The position numbers and the translations under genes were made by a program. From Staphylotrichum longicolle (taxonomy: Eukaryota > Ascomycota > Sordariomycetes > Sordariales > Chaetomiaceae), in assembly GCA_019096155.1 (NCBI GenBank), contig JAHCVI010000001.1, positions 4,650,001-4,714,000 on the forward strand: a DNA stretch of 64,000 bases, read 5' to 3'. Position 1 is the first letter of the stretch, and every line of letters starts with the position of its first letter. Positions 1 to 10,319 of the stretch are shown in pieces. Below the pieces are notes generated by a model. The model saw only the letters and a list, made by a program, of their open reading frames with translations, ran no database searches and was not told where the DNA came from.

Positions 1-830
1 CAGATGCACCGGCCGCTTCTCGGGCTTGAGCTCGCCGCTCTCCTCGTCGACCTCGGGCTCCTCCACGACGGGCCCGCCCTTCTCGTCGCCGTCATCCTCG
101 ATGCCGGCCTTCCAAACAAGCTCCATCAGCTCCGACTCGATAGCCTTGGCACGCTGCACCAGATGCAGGGCATCGTCATCCCACACGACGAGCAGGCCCT
201 CGGACGCAACAAAGGCGGCGAACTGATGCTTTCGCGCGCGGGGGAGGTCGTCGATGGTGGGGAGAATCTGCACACGCAGGCCGTTCATCAATGGCACATC
301 GACAGCGTCGGGTGACCACTGGAGGAAAGTCTTGATGACTCTGGAGTTGACCGTCATGGCACACTACGGAGACTGTTAGCTGATACCATCGTCAGTTTGG
401 GGATCACACCGAAACGCACGTGAACATTGAGCGCGGAGCAAGCCAGCGCAAAGGGCGAGGTGCCCAGCTGAGGAGGGCATGCCATGTACTGGCCCCTCGT
501 CTTCCGGAGAAGGACACCCTCGATCTCTCCGCTGCCGTCCGACACCCACAGGTGCGAGCATTGCTGCTGGTAGAGGTAGTTGACCATGACCTCATGCTTG
601 ATGTCGTCGAGGAAGACGGAGCTCCCTGTTGACCTCACGGAGCGGCCGGAGACGGACTGCGGGCGGGAGCTGTATCTGGGTGTGGGTGGGTGAAGCTCGG
701 AATCCGCGCCGAGTGACGGCGCCGGGTTCCCGGACACGGACTGCTGTCTGGCATTGTTTCGTGGTGGTGCCGGAGCGGTCTCTGGCTTTGCTGGGGCCTT
801 GTCGGCCTTGAAGTAGCTCCCAATTCCCAT
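1..830 (-). CDS. GT2-type membrane glycosyltransferase (DUF7928-like N-terminus), partial
   Basis: This is the 5' part of a gene that leaves the window on the left. Exon 1 is 830-420 and exon 2 is 363 to beyond position 1. The intron 364-419 (56 nt) has a GTGCGT donor, a GCTAAC branch site and a TAG acceptor. The protein starts MGIGSYFKAD in a good start context (GCCGCCATGG). A Pro/Ser-rich disordered segment of about 75 residues follows, then a conserved block containing DDIKHEVMVNYLYQQQ and, after the intron, VQILPTIDDLPRARKHQFAAF and LLVVWDDD. From memory these blocks match the N-terminal domain of the fungal type 2 glycosyltransferases needed for hyphal growth on surfaces, which resemble cellulose or chitin synthases. 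The catalytic domain and membrane helices would lie outside the window, so the enzyme class is inferred from the N-terminus alone. Confidence 0.6.
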
Positions 831-3800
831 GGCGGCGGCAGCCCAACGCTGGGCTTGGTTGCCGGTGTGATTAGATCCTCGACGTCAACCGCACTGCGCC
901 GTATGCTGTGCGATGGTCACAAAGTCCCTCGCAGTCGCGGGGTGCCGGCTCTGTCTAAGTAGCCCGTGGAATTCGTCAAGCGGGAATGTGCGTAGAGTCT
1001 AGAATAGCGAACGGACGGCTTCAGGCGGTCCTGATAGCCAAGGTAGCGAACGGGAATCGACGCTCGGGGTCGGAGCCGTCGTGGGTGAGGATCCTCGGTG
1101 GTTGAGGGCGGAGGAGAGTCACCAGAAGCTCGACGCCGGCGGACCTCGAAGCTCTTGTGCCGTGGTGTGGCGCGGGTAAACAAGCTCGAGGAAAGAAAAG
1201 GATCCTCTGGCAGGTCCCAGGCGGGTGGAAACGAGTGTTGTTGATCGGCAGAACCTTGGAGGGAGCGAGGTGGGAGAAGAAGGTCGACAGGGGAGGGGAA
1301 GGTCAAAAAGCGCGGGCTGGCACCGCAGCACCGAGATGCATGGTGCTCGCTGTGTGCTGGCGATTGGTCTGGATGCCCTACCCTGGCGAGCCTGGCGAGG
1401 GTCTGGCGGGTGCTGGACCCATGTGCTTGGCGAGGCCCCTGGTCGTTGTGCCGGTGGGTTTGCGCCAGGATGTGCTCTGGAAGCGTGTGCCAGGGGCGGT
1501 GGGCTGAGCAGGGATCATCAGGGGGGCGAGGCCCGCCCGTGTAAGTGATAGCGGGAAAGCCGGTTTCCCGGTTTGTACAGCGACCGCTTCCAGGTCGCGG
1601 TTGGGAACGTTCTTTTTTCCCTGGGGTCGCACAAACAGCCCCACGCCAATCGGTGCGTTTGACACGTTCTGTGAACGGAGGTTCGTTGCCGACCTCACAT
1701 CCAGAATCCCACGACGAGCCAGACACGACGGTCGAGAGGCCAGCAGCGGAAGACGGACACCCCCATCTTCCTCGCAAGAGGGCTAGAGCTCATCTCCGAC
1801 CAAGGGCGTCTCTGTTGCGGCTGTCGTCGAGACGCCGTTTTGACAGCTTGGCGGCAAGGGAAATTCGCGGAGGGCCATGGCGTTTTGCGTGGCGGCAGCC
1901 CAAGCAGCTGAGGTTGCTGATTGGGTCTCTTGGTATTGATCGATTGGGAATAGGTGCATTTCCGTTATCGTGAAATGGTAATATTTGTACACAGTACGGA
2001 GTACACAGGACTGGGCTAGTTAACCGCTTGCCACTGTCAAACGACCTGGTACAGGCCATGGTGCGGTTTGAACAGCCGCGTCGAACCTTGAGTTGGGCAT
2101 CTCTCGAGTGAAAGTTTTGGGTCCTTCCAAAATCCCGAAGCTCCAACCCAGTCACCCATTCCAAGGACGGAAAGAGCCACCCCATCCTGTGCCAACACAG
2201 TGTTCATGCACACTTGTCAATGCCCGTCTCCATTGCCCTGTGTCCTCGCACTCAGAAACATTCCACAGGGCCCGAGAGATCAATCCCGGCCTGGTATTTT
2301 TCATCGTGGAGCCGCAAACTCCAAGGCTGAAGCGACAAGGCTCCCGAAACCCGAAACCGGGAACCAAACGGAGCTGAGGCTGCTCCAGTTGGGACGAAAA
2401 GTGGCCAGAGCACCCACTATTGGATTTTTTATTTCTCAGGCTGTGGGTACCTCAGCCTGCACCAACATTCAGCTGGGCGGCCATGTCTCTTAAAGCGGCA
2501 AGACGCTGGGGCGTCTCTGCTCCGACCTTGACCCGATTCGCTCTGGTCGCCATTTTGAAGCTCCATCGCGATCCAAGCCTCACTGGCGGGGCCTCCATGC
2601 AACCCCTGGAAGCACAAGACAATAGCGCGCTGCAACCCTGGTGTCGAGATTTCAGCGCTCGAGGGCCGCGGCCACGTTCATCCTCTGTGCAGTGTTTCTT
2701 GGTCGTCAACTAGTTATTGAGTTCTGGACTCGCGCGCGTCAACATGGCGCTTCACCAGCTTCCGTGGCGAATCGATTCTCAAACATGCTGATTGCCCAAA
2801 CATGTCGGTTTGCACTGCAGTGGCATCTCGAAACCCCCATTCTGGGCGGGATGGGACAAATCGCAGAGGGTTTTTTTCCCTTTCGGAAGCGAGCATTGGC
2901 GCTCCCAACCCACGTCACCGGCGATCCAAAAATAGGGGGCCCTGGCCCGCCCCTCCATCAATCAGATCGCCCGGAAGGTGCTGCAGCACAACCCCACGGA
3001 TGCAATGGGGGGTCTGCTGTGAATGGGCGAACGAACGAAGCACCACCACCCACCGCCCCCAACGACCTTCCCAGAGAAGCTGGTGGTGCTGCACTCTGCA
3101 AGTCGTTTACGAATGCTGCGCTGGCAGCTCCAACGGCCAGTCAACGGCTATCTCGGCCCAGCCTCTCTCGTGTTGGAGTTGGATTGATAAGTGAGCGAGA
3201 AGGATGACGAGGTGGTGAGTCTTTGAATCGGCAGTTGCTGGGAAATCTGAGACAGCCCGCTCGGTGTCTGTCTCACCGTCTTACTTTGTCTGCTGGAGAC
3301 CGCCTCAGCTTCAATCCCACCGACAATTGACTCAAGCCGCAATCGTCACTCGCCCCGTTCATGAGGTCATCGCGGCTGGCTCTTACATTGCCATGTCCGG
3401 ACCGTGGCAATGGGCGATATCGTCAGGTATCAATGGCAAGGGCAATATGCTCTCTCAGCGCCTTCAGCAGCTCATGCAGTTGCCTCTCTCCGCCCTGGGT
3501 CTAGGTTCTGCAAGGTTGCGCTGTCACTGATAAAAAGTCAATATCACGGACACCCTGCAGCCTCAGCTCGCCAACAGCCCTGCTAGAAACGAACGAGCTC
3601 GACCATCATGAACAGGCTTGACAGGGCACAAAAAACACTATCAGGCATTATTACCGGGCTGATAAGGTGACGGACCTGGGATTGCCCAAACCCATGCCGC
3701 AGCTCCCGAGGATCACCAGGAAATCCAAACTCCGGCCGTGCCTGGGACGAATCCACTTGCCTGACTGCCAACAAAAATGATCGGGACCCGGGAAGCGGAG

Positions 3801-4802
3801 CAAAGACGAGTGGGGTTTGGGTGCTGATCCTCGCTATCGCGTGTTCTGGCCCTGTTCTAGCCTGGCAACGCATGGGTTTGTGCAAGGCGAAGCCATGCCT
3901 CTTTCTGTCTGTCCCCAGCTGCCCAGCTCCTCTCTAGTTGTCCAGCCGAAGCCAGCCCAGGCAATAATCTTCACAAACCCCAGCAGCAGAGCATGCAATG
4001 AAGTTGTTCTGTTGTTCTGGCCACCGCACGACTTTGGCAAGAAGGTCGCGTTGCCATTGCCATTGCCATCGTGCAATGTAGGAGGCGGCGCTCGCAGGGC
4101 ATGCCCCTCTCGGTCGCGGCCGCAAACTCACCGATCCGGCAGGATTGCTGCCGCGTTCGGCCGAGCAAAAAAAAGATGGAGCTCCCGGTCGGGGCTCCAT
4201 TCCTCGGCCTCGGCAGTCTCCTCCTAGGCTCCTCCCCCCTTTTCCCCTTTGCCTTTTGCCAAAATGCTTCTCGTGCCACGAACGAACGAAGAAACAAACA
4301 GTGTCAGTTGAGTTGGGTTCGGCGGGCACAGAGTTGCCGCTCCGCTCGAGCCCACAACAAAAGGGGCCGCAAGGGGGGGAACAAGACGGGATGGTGCCAT
4401 GCAGGCTTGGTAGTGCGTTTCAGGAGGCGACAGGACAACAACCAAGAGACCACACAGACAAAATCCCGTGACAGTTGGTTCGTCCCGGCTTCTGATCGCA
4501 TCCGTGCACTTTTGTGCAGTCAATTGCGAAGAATGGACGTAACGAAATGTCATTAATGTCATGTGTTTGTATTGCAAAAGTGTTAGAACTGTGTGTTGTG
4601 TGCATGTGTGCATGTGTGTGTGTGCTCCAGACGAGGGGAAAGGGAACTGCAAAAGTGCACAGAAAATAAACATTACCCACCAAAAAAGACCAATCTATAG
4701 CCCCCAAAACACCATCGCAACATACAAGACAAGACAGGTTTGATCCAAAAAAGGAAAGCACCCAAAGCACCCTTAACCACCACCACCAATACCACCACCA
4801 CC
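831..4802. other. Intergenic spacer, about 4.0 kb
   Basis: This stretch lies between the start of the GT2 gene and the stop of the GH16 gene. Open frames here (for example 917-1777 minus) are low in conserved content and show no recognisable domain. I see no tRNA, no transposon ends and no convincing exon chain. It probably holds the promoter and leader of the GT2 gene and the 3' region of the GH16 gene, including a TG/CA-rich patch near 4590-4625. Confidence 0.5.
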
Positions 4803-6315
4803 TTAGTTGTCCTCATCACCATCGCACTGCTTCCACATCATGACCTTGCTGACCTCGAGCTGCGGCTGGGTCCAGGTCGGCAGCCAGCGGTCCTTGGCCT
4901 GCCAAAAGTCCTTGCGCGCGTTGGGCGAGGCGTCGAGCCACGGCTTGCCGTTGACATTGTCCTCGAACCAGCCGTTGGTGCCGCCGACGGCCAGGTTGAG
5001 GATGAGGTAGAACTCCTGGTCAAAGGGGGTCTGCTTGCGGCCCGTCTTGCCCCAGTTGTCCTCGAGGCGGGTGCCGTTGCTGTCCTGCGGCGGGAAGTTG
5101 CCGCGCTGCCACATGGGCGAGTCAAAGTTGACGTAGAGAACCTGCAGCAGGCGCGAGTTGACGTAGGTGAAGAGGTACTTTTGCGACCACTCGAGGCCGT
5201 ACGTGTTGAAGCCCGCGGCGTAGGTGGTGTGCAGCGCCTGGCGCTTAACGTTGGTGCGCCACCAGGCGTCGTTGGCCGGGTTGGGTCCCCAGTGCAGCGC
5301 CGACGACATGATGTTGTTGCCGCCCTGCGGGTACGTGTAGTTGTTGCCGCGCGACTCCATGATGTCGATCTCGCCCGACTGCGGCCACGCCCCGTACACC
5401 GAGTCGACGGGCATCATCCAGATGGCGGGCCACAGCCAGTCGCCCACGGGCAGCTTGGCCGTCACCTCGATGCGGCCGTACTTGATGCTGGCGCCCTTGC
5501 GGGTGTGGATGCGGCCCGAGAGCACCGGGGGCACGATGGAGGCGTTGCCGGCCGTGATGTTGGTGTAGGCGATGCAGGACGTGGGCTCGGTGGACGTGCA
5601 GGTGCCGTCCTTGAGGAGGTCGATCTTGTAGTCCTTCTGCATCAGGGCGTCGTCCTGCGGGGTCGCCTTGATGACGAGGTTGCCGTTCTCAATGAAGACG
5701 TTGCTGTCGCCGCCCGTGGTCTGCTCGAACTCGCCGTTGCTGAAGCGTGTTAGTTTAACCTGGAAAAGTAGTTCGTTCCGTCAAATCAATCGAAACTCAC
5801 CCAAACCCGTTCACCTGCACCTCCTTCTGCCACACATTGTCGTTGATGCCGTTGGACCAAGTCTCCTCGAGCACCGGGCAGTACTTGTGCTTGACGACGC
5901 TGCGGATGCCGTCCCACACCAGGAAGCCCGAGATGGCCAAGCCGATGACGATGCCGATGATGGGCAGAATGGTGACCCACTTCTCCTTGGGGTCGACCGA
6001 CTTGGTCCACGGCTTCTCAACCTCGCCCTTGCGCACGCGGCGCGAGTGGAAGTAGCGCTGCCCACCGTCGAAGCGGCCCAGCGCCGAGGCCGAGTCGAAG
6101 CTGCTGGCGGGCCGCGAGGCCGAGGGGCTCGCAAAGGGGTTACCGTTGTTCCCGTGCCCCGATGACCGGTGCGACGCCTGCGACTCGACGCCGTCACTGA
6201 AGGGGTTGCGGCCGGCCGAGTCGCTGGGCGTGCCGGGCCGTGGGGTCGCGGCGGCGGTGGAGGCGACCGAGGGCATGCCGGCGGCCGGGCGGCCGAAGTA
6301 GCTGTCGTTGTCCAT
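4803..6315 (-). CDS. Type II membrane GH16 glucanase-like protein
   Basis: The predicted protein has 483 residues. Exons are 6315-5801 and 5739-4803. The intron 5740-5800 (61 nt) has a GTGAGT donor, a CTAAC branch site and a CAG acceptor. Residues 1-110 are Ser/Pro-rich and cytosolic. A single membrane anchor follows at about 113-134 (WVTILPIIGIVIGLAISGFL). The rest is a GH16 jelly-roll domain facing the lumen or cell surface. The family signature ExDxxE is intact in GEIDIME (Glu295, Asp297, Glu300; nucleophile and acid/base Glu). Conserved aromatic GH16 positions such as WPAIWMMP and LILNLAVGG are present. The probable role is binding or hydrolysing beta-1,3-type glucans during cell-wall building. 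The same signature occurs in GH16 transglycosylases and in Kre6/Skn1-type proteins, so the exact activity is open. Confidence 0.82.
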
Positions 6316-8183
6316 CAGACAGAAGAAGAGGGGGCGGGGGGCGGGCCGCCGTGAAGAGGATCAAAGATGCTCGATCGACTGCTTCACGCTGCTTGTCTCA
6401 AGCCAGGCAGCGGCAGCAGAGAGAGCTCGCCGGTCAATGAGGGTCAATGGCGAGTTGAGGACAAGATCCTGGTGGTGATGTGTGCCCTGGGCCTGAGTGG
6501 TGTTGCTGGGGCTTATCTCTGGCAAGTCTGTCGTCGGCCCGTTAAACGAATGGCGGGGAGTAGTCGTCCGTACACGTTGGCAACGGAACAGGAAGTTGCT
6601 GGTGATCAAAAACGAGAGACAGTCCCAAAGTCAACAAGGGGAAGGCAAACGCAAAGACCGCGCGGTTTCTTGGTGGTGAGTGGGATGAAGACGGAGACGA
6701 GCACACAGCACAGTAGAATCCCAGCTCTCACACACGCCACATGGGCCAGCTGAAATGGAGCACAAGCAACTCCAAAAACTTGTCGCCGCCCTGCCCTGCC
6801 AATGCTGCCCATGCAGTGCCTGGGGGTCCAGGCTTGGCGATGCTGCGAGACCTGGCAGCGGTCGCATTAGCGCATGGCCCTCCGTTCGTTGGCTGAGGTT
6901 GGCTCCGTTGGCTCCAGCGGAGCCCAGAGCGGGCTGGGTCCGCTGGGGCTTGTCGGTTGCCGCTCATCCCGGGTCGTCTGGACCACAGCCTGCGCAGCGT
7001 TATCGACCGCCGACCAGGCAAGACCCCGCCGATCCACAGTGGGAGACTGCCTGGACCCGCCGGTAACTTTCAGCTCCCCATTCTTGCAGCGCGACTCCTG
7101 TTTGGTGCGCGACGAGGCAAAAAGCGGCAAGGGCCTCCCAATACGGTCTTGGCAGCGTCGGGGCTTGGACTTTTTGGAGCGCGCGTACCTGCAGTGACAA
7201 CGATGCCCGATGCCCGTGGACAGAGGCGCTGCCTGATTGGGCTAGGGCTGAAAGATTCGCAACAATCCATCGGTGCTTGCGCCAATAGACGCCCCACCGC
7301 CTGTGTGCTTCATATCCACCATTGCTTCGAGCGTCTCGATAGCGCTTTCTGTTTCTGGCAGCGACGCCTTCAATGACGCGCTTCCGTGAAATGAAAGATA
7401 AAAAGCACGATGTGATAGCTTCAGCCGCATGCGCTCTGGAACGTCTCGGCTCGCCCAGATAAGGGGTTGTGCTTCGAGACCATCCAGGAGCCCCTGGGAT
7501 TTTTTGTTTCCTGGACCCGGAACTGGACCCCGAAGACGAGAATTTGTTCCATGGTGCTTCGTCGCCGCACCTCGGCTCGGTCGATTGCATCATCCAGCAA
7601 ATTGGCCTGATGCGTCGCCGAATTTGCCTATTCAACATGTCGGTGGGTTGATATCCGTAGGGCTGCAAATTCCCGACATCTTGGTTCGTGTTGATCTCGC
7701 TCCACAAAAGCCCAAAGCTCCACAGACCCGAGCAAAGTCCCTCCGCCCTCACCGAAGTTGCAAGCTTCTCGTCTGATCTCATGCTGCTCCACGTGCGGGC
7801 TTTCGGATTCCACGTGCGGTTGTGTTGTTGTCTATTTCGACTTCATGTGCTGTGCCATGCTTTGTTGAGAGCGCCGCCTTGTGAAGACTGAGCGAGTTGG
7901 GAGGCAGAGACTCGAAATTGTTGTTGTCTTACACCTTAGCCTCTCAGCCTCACTCAACCAAAGACCGCCCCAAAACCAATATCTGCTTGGCTTCTCAACA
8001 CAACGATTTCAGGCTTAGTTACCATTGCCGTAAGAAGCAATGGAGAAGCTTCAATCAGTTGTTGAACTACAATTCTTACGTGAGACTTGTTGCGTCATGA
8101 GTGGCAAAGCCAGAAGTCAAGAAGGGTGGAGCCTTTCAGGTTCATAGGCTGCTCCGGGCTCACATTTGGTCAACGAATCAAAT
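6316..8183. other. Intergenic spacer, about 1.9 kb
   Basis: This spacer lies upstream of the GH16 gene and ahead of the tRNA. It contains only short open frames without codon bias or domains. Nothing else can be supported. Confidence 0.5.
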
Positions 8184-8271
8184 CCCCTTGTGGTGTAGTT
8201 GGCTATCACGTTCGGCTGTAAATGCGTTTATTGATACCGAAAGGTCACCGGCTCGATTCCGGTCGAGGGGA
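8184..8271 (+). tRNA. tRNA-Tyr(GUA): tRNA-Tyr (anticodon GUA) with a 14-nt intron
   Basis: A cloverleaf can be folded directly. The acceptor stem pairs CCCCTTG with CGAGGGG, followed by discriminator A at 8271. The D arm is around GTGTAGTTGGCTATCAC. The anticodon stem pairs TTCGG (8211-8215) with CCGAA (8237-8241), and the T arm is ACCGG-CTCGATT-CCGGT. The anticodon GTA is at 8218-8220. The loop is interrupted after position 37 by an intron at 8222-8235, the canonical place for nuclear tRNA-Tyr introns. The T loop starts with C rather than T, a small departure from consensus. Confidence 0.9.
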
Positions 8272-8278
8272 CTCTCTC

Positions 8279-8290
8279 TTTTTCATTTTT
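8279..8290 (+). terminator. RNA polymerase III terminator of the tRNA-Tyr gene
   Basis: Two runs of five T (8279-8283 and 8286-8290) follow the tRNA 3' end by 8 nt, as expected for Pol III termination. Confidence 0.8.
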
Positions 8291-8699
8291 CCCCCTCCTA
8301 ACAGAGGTAAGATTATTAACTTTTGAGCTGGTGATAGATTTATATTCTTTTTTATTCCACAAGTAAGCCTCTTCTTTGTCATGGGCGCAAATGAGCCAGC
8401 TGATGTTTCATTGCGAGTCTGGATGAAAAGGGATTCAGGGGCTCTCTCTCGATTCCTCAAGTTGGCTGAGGGAACTCTTAAACATGATGTGTCCATCACT
8501 TTACGGTCGAGAGGTTCTATTGGTTTGGTTTTGTTTACAGCAGTTGGTCTAGACACCGGGTAATGATGGGAAAACGGTAATCGCTTGGTTATAGTCCCAA
8601 AGCCAAGTTAGCCAACCCATCACTCCCTCTATAAGTTCACTCACCCCATCCTTCTCTTTCCCCCTTTTCCCAACCACACTCAGAACCAACCGACACGCC
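8291..8699. other. Spacer between tRNA-Tyr and the calpain-like gene
   Basis: About 400 bases, A/T-richer than the surroundings. It holds the 3' flank of the calpain-like gene. No feature was recognised. Confidence 0.4.
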
Positions 8700-10319
8700 C
8701 TACTTGGCCACGCCCATACCGGCAAAGCACTCCTTGAACGCGCCGGCCTCGATGGCAAACACGCCCTTGACCTCCAGCAACCCGGCGGGCGGCCAGAACT
8801 TGACGTCCACCGTGCTCACGACGCCCGGGATGCTCGTGCGGCCGGGCTTCTCGGCGATGCCCCACGGGTGGCGGAGGACGATGTACTGCTTGCGCTGGCG
8901 CGGGGCCGCCCACCCGAGCACCGAGTAGGCCATGTTGCCCACGAGCGTGCAGCCGCGGAACCCGTCGCCCGAGGGGTGCGTCCAGGCGACCGCCGGGTAG
9001 ATGGTGCGCAGGTTGACGCAGTGCGAGCGCACCAGACTGAGAAGGTCCTTGGCGCGCCGCGGCGCCGTGAGGAAGTACTGCGGTTGCTTGTCCGTCAGCT
9101 GCGCCATGGCCTTGACCGGGTCGCCGTGCGCCGTCTGCGTCAGGTCCGGGTGCTCCGGGTTGGAGGCGGCCTCGTCGTCGGCGCACGAGTAGATGTAGCT
9201 GTCGTCGAAGTCGAGGGGGGGGAAGGTGGTGTTGGGTGAGGTGGTGAGCCACTTGGCAAAGGCCTTCTCGTAGAGGGCGGGCCACAGCTCGCCGCCAGAG
9301 ACGCCCATGGTGGTGTATCGCGAGCGGTTCATGTAGCTCGGGCGGCAGTACATGAGGAGCGAGGACGAGTTGTTGGTCGGCAGCTCGCAGTTGACGGTGA
9401 CGGTCGCGGTTTTGGCGTCCTTGTCGCCGCCCTTGCGGTAGAACCTGATGGAGAGGGTGCCCTCTTTGTGATCGTGGTCGTGATCGTGGTCGTGATCGTG
9501 ATCGTGGTCGTGATCGTGATCGTGGTCATGGTCGTGGTCATGGTCGTGGTCGTGGTCATTGTCGCGGTCGTGGTCATTGTCGCGGTCGCGGCCGGAGCAG
9601 GGCGACAGCGACAACGACGAGAAAGACGAGGAAGGCGGGTGGTGCAAGGCGGAATGCTTGATGGCGGCAGGGTCAGACCACGACACGCTCATGAGCGCGG
9701 CGATGAGCCACGAGTTGCCCGTGGCGCCCTGGACCGGGTTGCTGAAGACAGTGGCGTCCTGGCGGTGGCAGCTGCTGATGTCGGTCCAGGTACCGTTCGG
9801 GGGCGACCACTCGGCGTTCCTGTCGATGCGGAACGGCGTGCACAGCTCGCGCAGCGTCGAGGTCATCTCAGAGCTGCACAGCGTCTTCCCGAGCGTCTCG
9901 GGCCGCAGCTTCAGGCGCAAGTTGCCGTTGGACATGACGGCGCGCTTGACTTTGACCTCGTCGAGGTCCTTGATTCCGAGGTCGACGAGGTCGCCCAGTT
10001 TCTTGACGCGCGAGAAGTCAGGGTAAATGAGGTCGCGCGCGGTGAGCGTGCGCATCTCCCTGCGCGGGATCCGCTCGGCCCTGTCGCCGCGCTCGCTAAG
10101 GCGGAGGCCGGCGTAGATGACCGAGTTGAAGCGCAGGTCAAACAGCTCCTCGTAGTCGGTCTGCAGGATGCTAGCCATTAGCTTGATGTTTGACGAGTGG
10201 TTCCAGTCCATCTTGCGGCCGAGCAACGCCTCGACGAGCGCAAAGGGGTTGATGGCCCCGATGTGCAGGTCCTTGGGTGGCGTGTCGGGCTGGTCTGGCT
10301 TGTGTTCTATCAGCGCCAT
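8700..10319 (-). CDS. Calpain-like (peptidase C2 fold) protein lacking all three catalytic residues
   Basis: This is a single-exon gene of 539 residues from the ATG at 10319, chosen for its context CGACCATGG. An in-frame ATG at 10526 would add 69 residues with no domain character. The C2 protease core is recognisable, but the active site is replaced. The cysteine motif GDCWLLAAL reads GNSWLIAAL (Ser203 for Cys). The histidine motif HAYSV reads MAYSV (Met463 for His). The asparagine motif LRNPWG reads LRHPWG (His484 for Asn). Between the first two motifs sits an insert with about 15 consecutive His-Asp pairs. It is therefore very unlikely to be a working cysteine protease. A binding or scaffold role is possible, and the acidic-histidine tract could bind metals (inference). 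The fold assignment is from motifs only. Confidence 0.72.
   Translation of the reverse strand: MALIEHKPDQPDTPPKDLHIGAINPFALVEALLGRKMDWNHSSNIKLMASILQTDYEELFDLRFNSVIYAGLRLSERGDRAERIPRREMRTLTARDLIYPDFSRVKKLGDLVDLGIKDLDEVKVKRAVMSNGNLRLKLRPETLGKTLCSSEMTSTLRELCTPFRIDRNAEWSPPNGTWTDISSCHRQDATVFSNPVQGATGNSWLIAALMSVSWSDPAAIKHSALHHPPSSSFSSLSLSPCSGRDRDNDHDRDNDHDHDHDHDHDHDHDHDHDHDHDHDHDHDHKEGTLSIRFYRKGGDKDAKTATVTVNCELPTNNSSSLLMYCRPSYMNRSRYTTMGVSGGELWPALYEKAFAKWLTTSPNTTFPPLDFDDSYIYSCADDEAASNPEHPDLTQTAHGDPVKAMAQLTDKQPQYFLTAPRRAKDLLSLVRSHCVNLRTIYPAVAWTHPSGDGFRGCTLVGNMAYSVLGWAAPRQRKQYIVLRHPWGIAEKPGRTSIPGVVSTVDVKFWPPAGLLEVKGVFAIEAGAFKECFAGMGVAK
9464..9590. repeat. Hexanucleotide repeat encoding a His-Asp tract
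   Basis: The plus strand shows tandem GTGATC/GTGGTC/ATGGTC hexamers, about 20 units. Read on the minus strand they encode 15 uninterrupted His-Asp pairs flanked by Asn-Asp and Arg-Asp pairs inside the calpain-like gene. Codons vary between units, so selection on the peptide or age of the repeat is possible. Confidence 0.9.

Noticed and set aside
917..1777. 286-codon minus-strand frame upstream of the GT2 gene
   Set aside because: Composition is Arg/Pro/Ser-rich without domain or codon bias, and it lies in the expected leader region. Length alone is not convincing in GC-rich DNA.
9468..10181. Plus-strand frame with a Val/Ile-rich start resembling a membrane segment
   Set aside because: It is the complement of the His-Asp repeat and the calpain-like gene. 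It has no independent support.
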